Shown: positions 62,237 to 64,000 of the stretch, one piece after another | Layout: the number at the start of each line of letters is the position of its first letter | Position numbering within the stretch: position 1 is the stretch's first letter | Assembly (NCBI RefSeq): GCF_017873095.1 | Contig: NZ_JAGGJU010000010.1 | Coordinates: forward strand, 1 to 64,000 | Direction of reading: 5' to 3' | Source: Heterorhizobium halophytocola | Lineage (GTDB): Bacteria; Pseudomonadota; Alphaproteobacteria; Rhizobiales; Rhizobiaceae | DNA length: 64,000 nt | Translations under genes and position numbers: made by a program | Notes under the pieces: model-generated | Told to the model about the DNA's origin: nothing | Seen by the model: the letters and a program-made list of their open reading frames with translations, nothing else | Databases searched by the model: none

Positions 62237-62845
62237 CTAATCCACCTTGAAACTCATTCGCCGCTCGATCTTGTCGATCCGATCCCGCAGATCCAGCAGA
62301 ATATCCCGCGCCCCATACACGCTCCCCTGCGCCTGCTTGATGTCGTCAACCTGCCGCTGCTGATTGGAAAAGCGCTGATCGTAGCTCTGCCAGACGCGAT
62401 CGAGCTCCTCACGCGGCACCTGCGCGTCACGCACTTCCTTGATCGAGGCATCCATGCGGGCGCGATCTTCGGCAGATCGCGCCTGGCGCCATTCCATTTC
62501 CTGCCGGGTGATCGCTGCCTTGGTGAAGTCAGCGAAGGCAGTCTCCATCCGGTCCTGCCGACTGCTGAGCGTACCATAGACGAAAGTGCCGGCGGCAATC
62601 AGCATGGCCGAACAAACGCCGGCAGCCGACCAGATCACCGGCCATTGGGTCTTGCTGTTGTTCCGGAGCTCGTTCGAGAGCTGGGAAATCGCAGAGTTGA
62701 TCGTCTGAAACCCGGTGTTCATGTTGGACCGGAGATCGACGATATCCTTGCCCTGATTTTCTACCCGCTCGCTCAGGCGCGCATACTGGGCCATGGGATC
62801 AAAGCCGTTAGCGGTTGTCATGTCTTGCTGGTCTCCAGATGCCAT
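62237..62845 (-). CDS. Phage-associated membrane coiled-coil protein of unknown function
   Basis: A 202-residue protein without a family I can name. A helical N-terminal region (about 15-65, with heptads) precedes one membrane segment (about 70-92, VIWSAAGVCSAMLIAAGTFVYG); then a long charged coiled coil (about 95-195) ends in RIDKIERRMSFKVD. The layout resembles tape-adjacent or lysis-linked membrane proteins of phages. It lies between the intact and decayed spanin pairs and on the same strand. ATG 62845 is used; ATG 62821 (MTTANG), with GGAG upstream, is equally likely. Confidence 0.6.
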   Translation of the reverse strand: MASGDQQDMTTANGFDPMAQYARLSERVENQGKDIVDLRSNMNTGFQTINSAISQLSNELRNNSKTQWPVIWSAAGVCSAMLIAAGTFVYGTLSSRQDRMETAFADFTKAAITRQEMEWRQARSAEDRARMDASIKEVRDAQVPREELDRVWQSYDQRFSNQQRQVDDIKQAQGSVYGARDILLDLRDRIDKIERRMSFKVD

Positions 62846-62997
62846 CTACGCCACTGCCCTTGCACGTTCGTATCTTTCTTCTGAGCCAACTTTCGAGATC
62901 GAAAACTTGCACTCCAACAAATTCACCCTATGTCAGTGGTCCTGCCGACTTGGACGCCGGCGGGGCCCTCTGGCCCGCGTGCCGCCCTCTCATAACT

Positions 62998-63306
62998 TCA
63001 TGGCGCGCGGGCTTTTTCGGCCCCCGCGATCGCCGCCCGGTAATCGTCCCACCATTTCTGACAATCCGCCGACAGCCGGTCGCGGTTGTCGGCCAGGATT
63101 TCCCATCGCTTCTGCAGAACCACCCACGGCTCAGCAGCTTTCGGATAGGCGCGGCCCGTCTCGGCCACACAGGCCTCAGGAAGATCCGGAAGATCGATCG
63201 ACATCTTGGCGACGGCCTCGGTCACTTTTGCCTCTGAGAGCCGGCCCTGCGTCGTTTCGCACCCGGCCAGGGCTATAAGCACGATCAAGGATGCGAGCCG
63301 TACCAT
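62998..63306 (-). CDS. o-spanin (Rz1-like) lipoprotein
   Basis: A 102-residue lipoprotein: signal peptide (1-14) with lipobox LAGC (Cys about 15), then a soluble domain with three cysteines (including EACVAETGRAY and SADCQKWWDDY) and Pro/Asp-rich start. In phage lysis the outer-membrane o-spanin pairs with the inner-membrane i-spanin to fuse the membranes after the wall is cut. Its start lies inside the 3' end of the i-spanin gene (22 bases overlap, different frame), as is usual for such pairs. It is longer than lambda Rz1, as in some other phages. Confidence 0.75.
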   Translation of the reverse strand: MVRLASLIVLIALAGCETTQGRLSEAKVTEAVAKMSIDLPDLPEACVAETGRAYPKAAEPWVVLQKRWEILADNRDRLSADCQKWWDDYRAAIAGAEKARAP

Positions 63307-63686
63307 TGCAGGTCCTCCTCCGATGGTGTGGAAAGGTTGCCGGCGGCCCTCGCCTCGCCGGCCAACCGCTCGATCTCGATCTGCCGATCGCCGGCAAGCT
63401 GCGCCGCCGCCTCGGCCCGCTTCCTGGCTTCCGTCGCGGCGCTGGTCGCAGCATCTCGCAGCGTTCGCTCCCGCGCGATCACGGCCTTTGCCGCATCGAG
63501 CTCGGCCTGTGTGGCTAGCGTCGAGGTCGCGGCGTCGACCGCATTCGCCACCCGCCCGTTGATGACCTGGCCGACCAGCGGCAGGCTAACACCCTCATAG
63601 AGAAGGATCAGCACCAGTGCCGCCATCGTCATCCCGATCAGCAAGGCGGCCGGGATCTTGATGATATCGGAGAGATTGGCGAACAT
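63285..63686 (-). CDS. i-spanin (Rz-like) inner-membrane protein
   Basis: A 133-residue protein with one N-terminal membrane segment (about 10-32, IPAALLIGMTMAALVLILLY) and a long Ala/Glu/Arg-rich coiled coil (about 50-115, for example AELDAAKAVIARERTLRDAA). This is the i-spanin form. Its ATG overlaps the stop of the holin-like gene (TGATG), and the o-spanin gene starts inside its end. The assignment rests on architecture and gene order rather than on a strong family match. Confidence 0.7.
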   Translation of the reverse strand: MFANLSDIIKIPAALLIGMTMAALVLILLYEGVSLPLVGQVINGRVANAVDAATSTLATQAELDAAKAVIARERTLRDAATSAATEARKRAEAAAQLAGDRQIEIERLAGEARAAGNLSTPSEEDLQWYGSHP

Positions 63687-63967
63687 CAGCGGACCTCCGG
63701 CGAGCCGTCAGATCGCGCAGCGTTCGTGTAGGGCAGAGCGCTCCTTGTCCTCCATATCGCGATCGCGTCCTGCACGGTGGCAAGTCCGCTGTAGCCCAGC
63801 ACCAGGACGATCGTCACCCAGAGCCAACCTTCCGTGAGCATCTCGTTGACCCGCGTGTCCGCGTCCGAGCGCAGCAGATGCAATTGCCAGCAAGCAAAGG
63901 CGACGACAGGGAAGATGATCCAGCGCCGCCACTTCCAGCCGGGTTCTCCGCTTTTCTTGGCTTCCAT
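63686..63967 (-). CDS. Holin-like small membrane protein
   Basis: A 93-residue protein with two membrane segments (about 15-32, WIIFPVVAFACWQLHLL; about 45-68, GWLWVTIVLVLGYSGLATV), a basic N terminus and a short hydrophilic tail. Size, topology and position directly before a spanin pair suggest a holin, which opens the inner membrane at phage lysis. GGAG precedes ATG 63967. The endolysin is not seen and may lie beyond the right edge. Confidence 0.6.
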   Translation of the reverse strand: MEAKKSGEPGWKWRRWIIFPVVAFACWQLHLLRSDADTRVNEMLTEGWLWVTIVLVLGYSGLATVQDAIAIWRTRSALPYTNAARSDGSPEVR

Positions 63968-64000
63968 GGCTCAGCTCCAATAATCAAGGTTGAGCATACG

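Overview
The window reads as chromosomal DNA of an alphaproteobacterium of the order Rhizobiales, most like Rhizobium, Agrobacterium or a close relative. The grounds are the high-GC codon usage, the gene order M23 peptidase / clpB / prmC-prfA-ptsP / lysC / ubiG / comF-grxC / argJ / secA familiar from rhizobial chromosomes, and family-specific genes such as lpiA-acvB, the DUF4167 protein, ptsP and a Flp pilin. This assignment rests on remembered gene order and protein families; no database search was possible.

Layout. Bases 1-510 hold a strong promoter of rRNA/tRNA type that points out of the left edge, then the leader of a membrane-anchored M23 endopeptidase gene. Bases 2560-33135 are a housekeeping backbone: ClpB, release factor 1 with its methyltransferase PrmC, the nitrogen-PTS enzyme PtsP, aspartokinase, UbiG, a nitrilase-family hydrolase, glutaredoxin, ComF, a Nudix hydrolase, ArgJ, a parvulin-type isomerase and SecA. 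It is interrupted by an envelope-stress cassette at 13961-19635: LpiA, which makes lysyl-phosphatidylglycerol, is translationally coupled to AcvB, which is reported to hydrolyse it, and two related secreted SH3 proteins follow. A 1.65-kb non-coding gap upstream of clpB contains inverted repeats, G-rich tracts and a candidate structured RNA. A flippase and an acetyltransferase (33309-36024) form a small polysaccharide unit.

Bases 36376-47954 form a divergent catabolic cluster. Leftward runs an operon for a branched-chain-amino-acid-type ABC transporter plus an AMP-forming acyl/aryl-CoA synthetase. Rightward runs cupin dioxygenase - SDR - MarR regulator - ThDP enzyme - aryl-aldehyde-type dehydrogenase. 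Together these suggest uptake and stepwise degradation of an aromatic ketone or 2-oxo acid. The substrate is unknown, and this is the best candidate for an undescribed pathway.

Bases about 48000-61700 are visibly richer in A+T and carry a surface-polysaccharide (capsule) island: a KpsC-like Kdo transferase, a Capsule_synth-like protein, a hexapeptide acyltransferase, a 1156-residue glycosyltransferase-like/HAD fusion, a methyltransferase, a coiled-coil protein, a 949-residue double glycosyltransferase and an MptE/DUF115-like protein. The island ends directly against phage DNA. Bases 61848-63967 hold a holin-like / i-spanin / o-spanin lysis cassette and a second, decayed copy of the spanin pair whose truncation marks the island border. 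No tRNA, rRNA, insertion sequence, integrase or CRISPR array was recognised inside the window.
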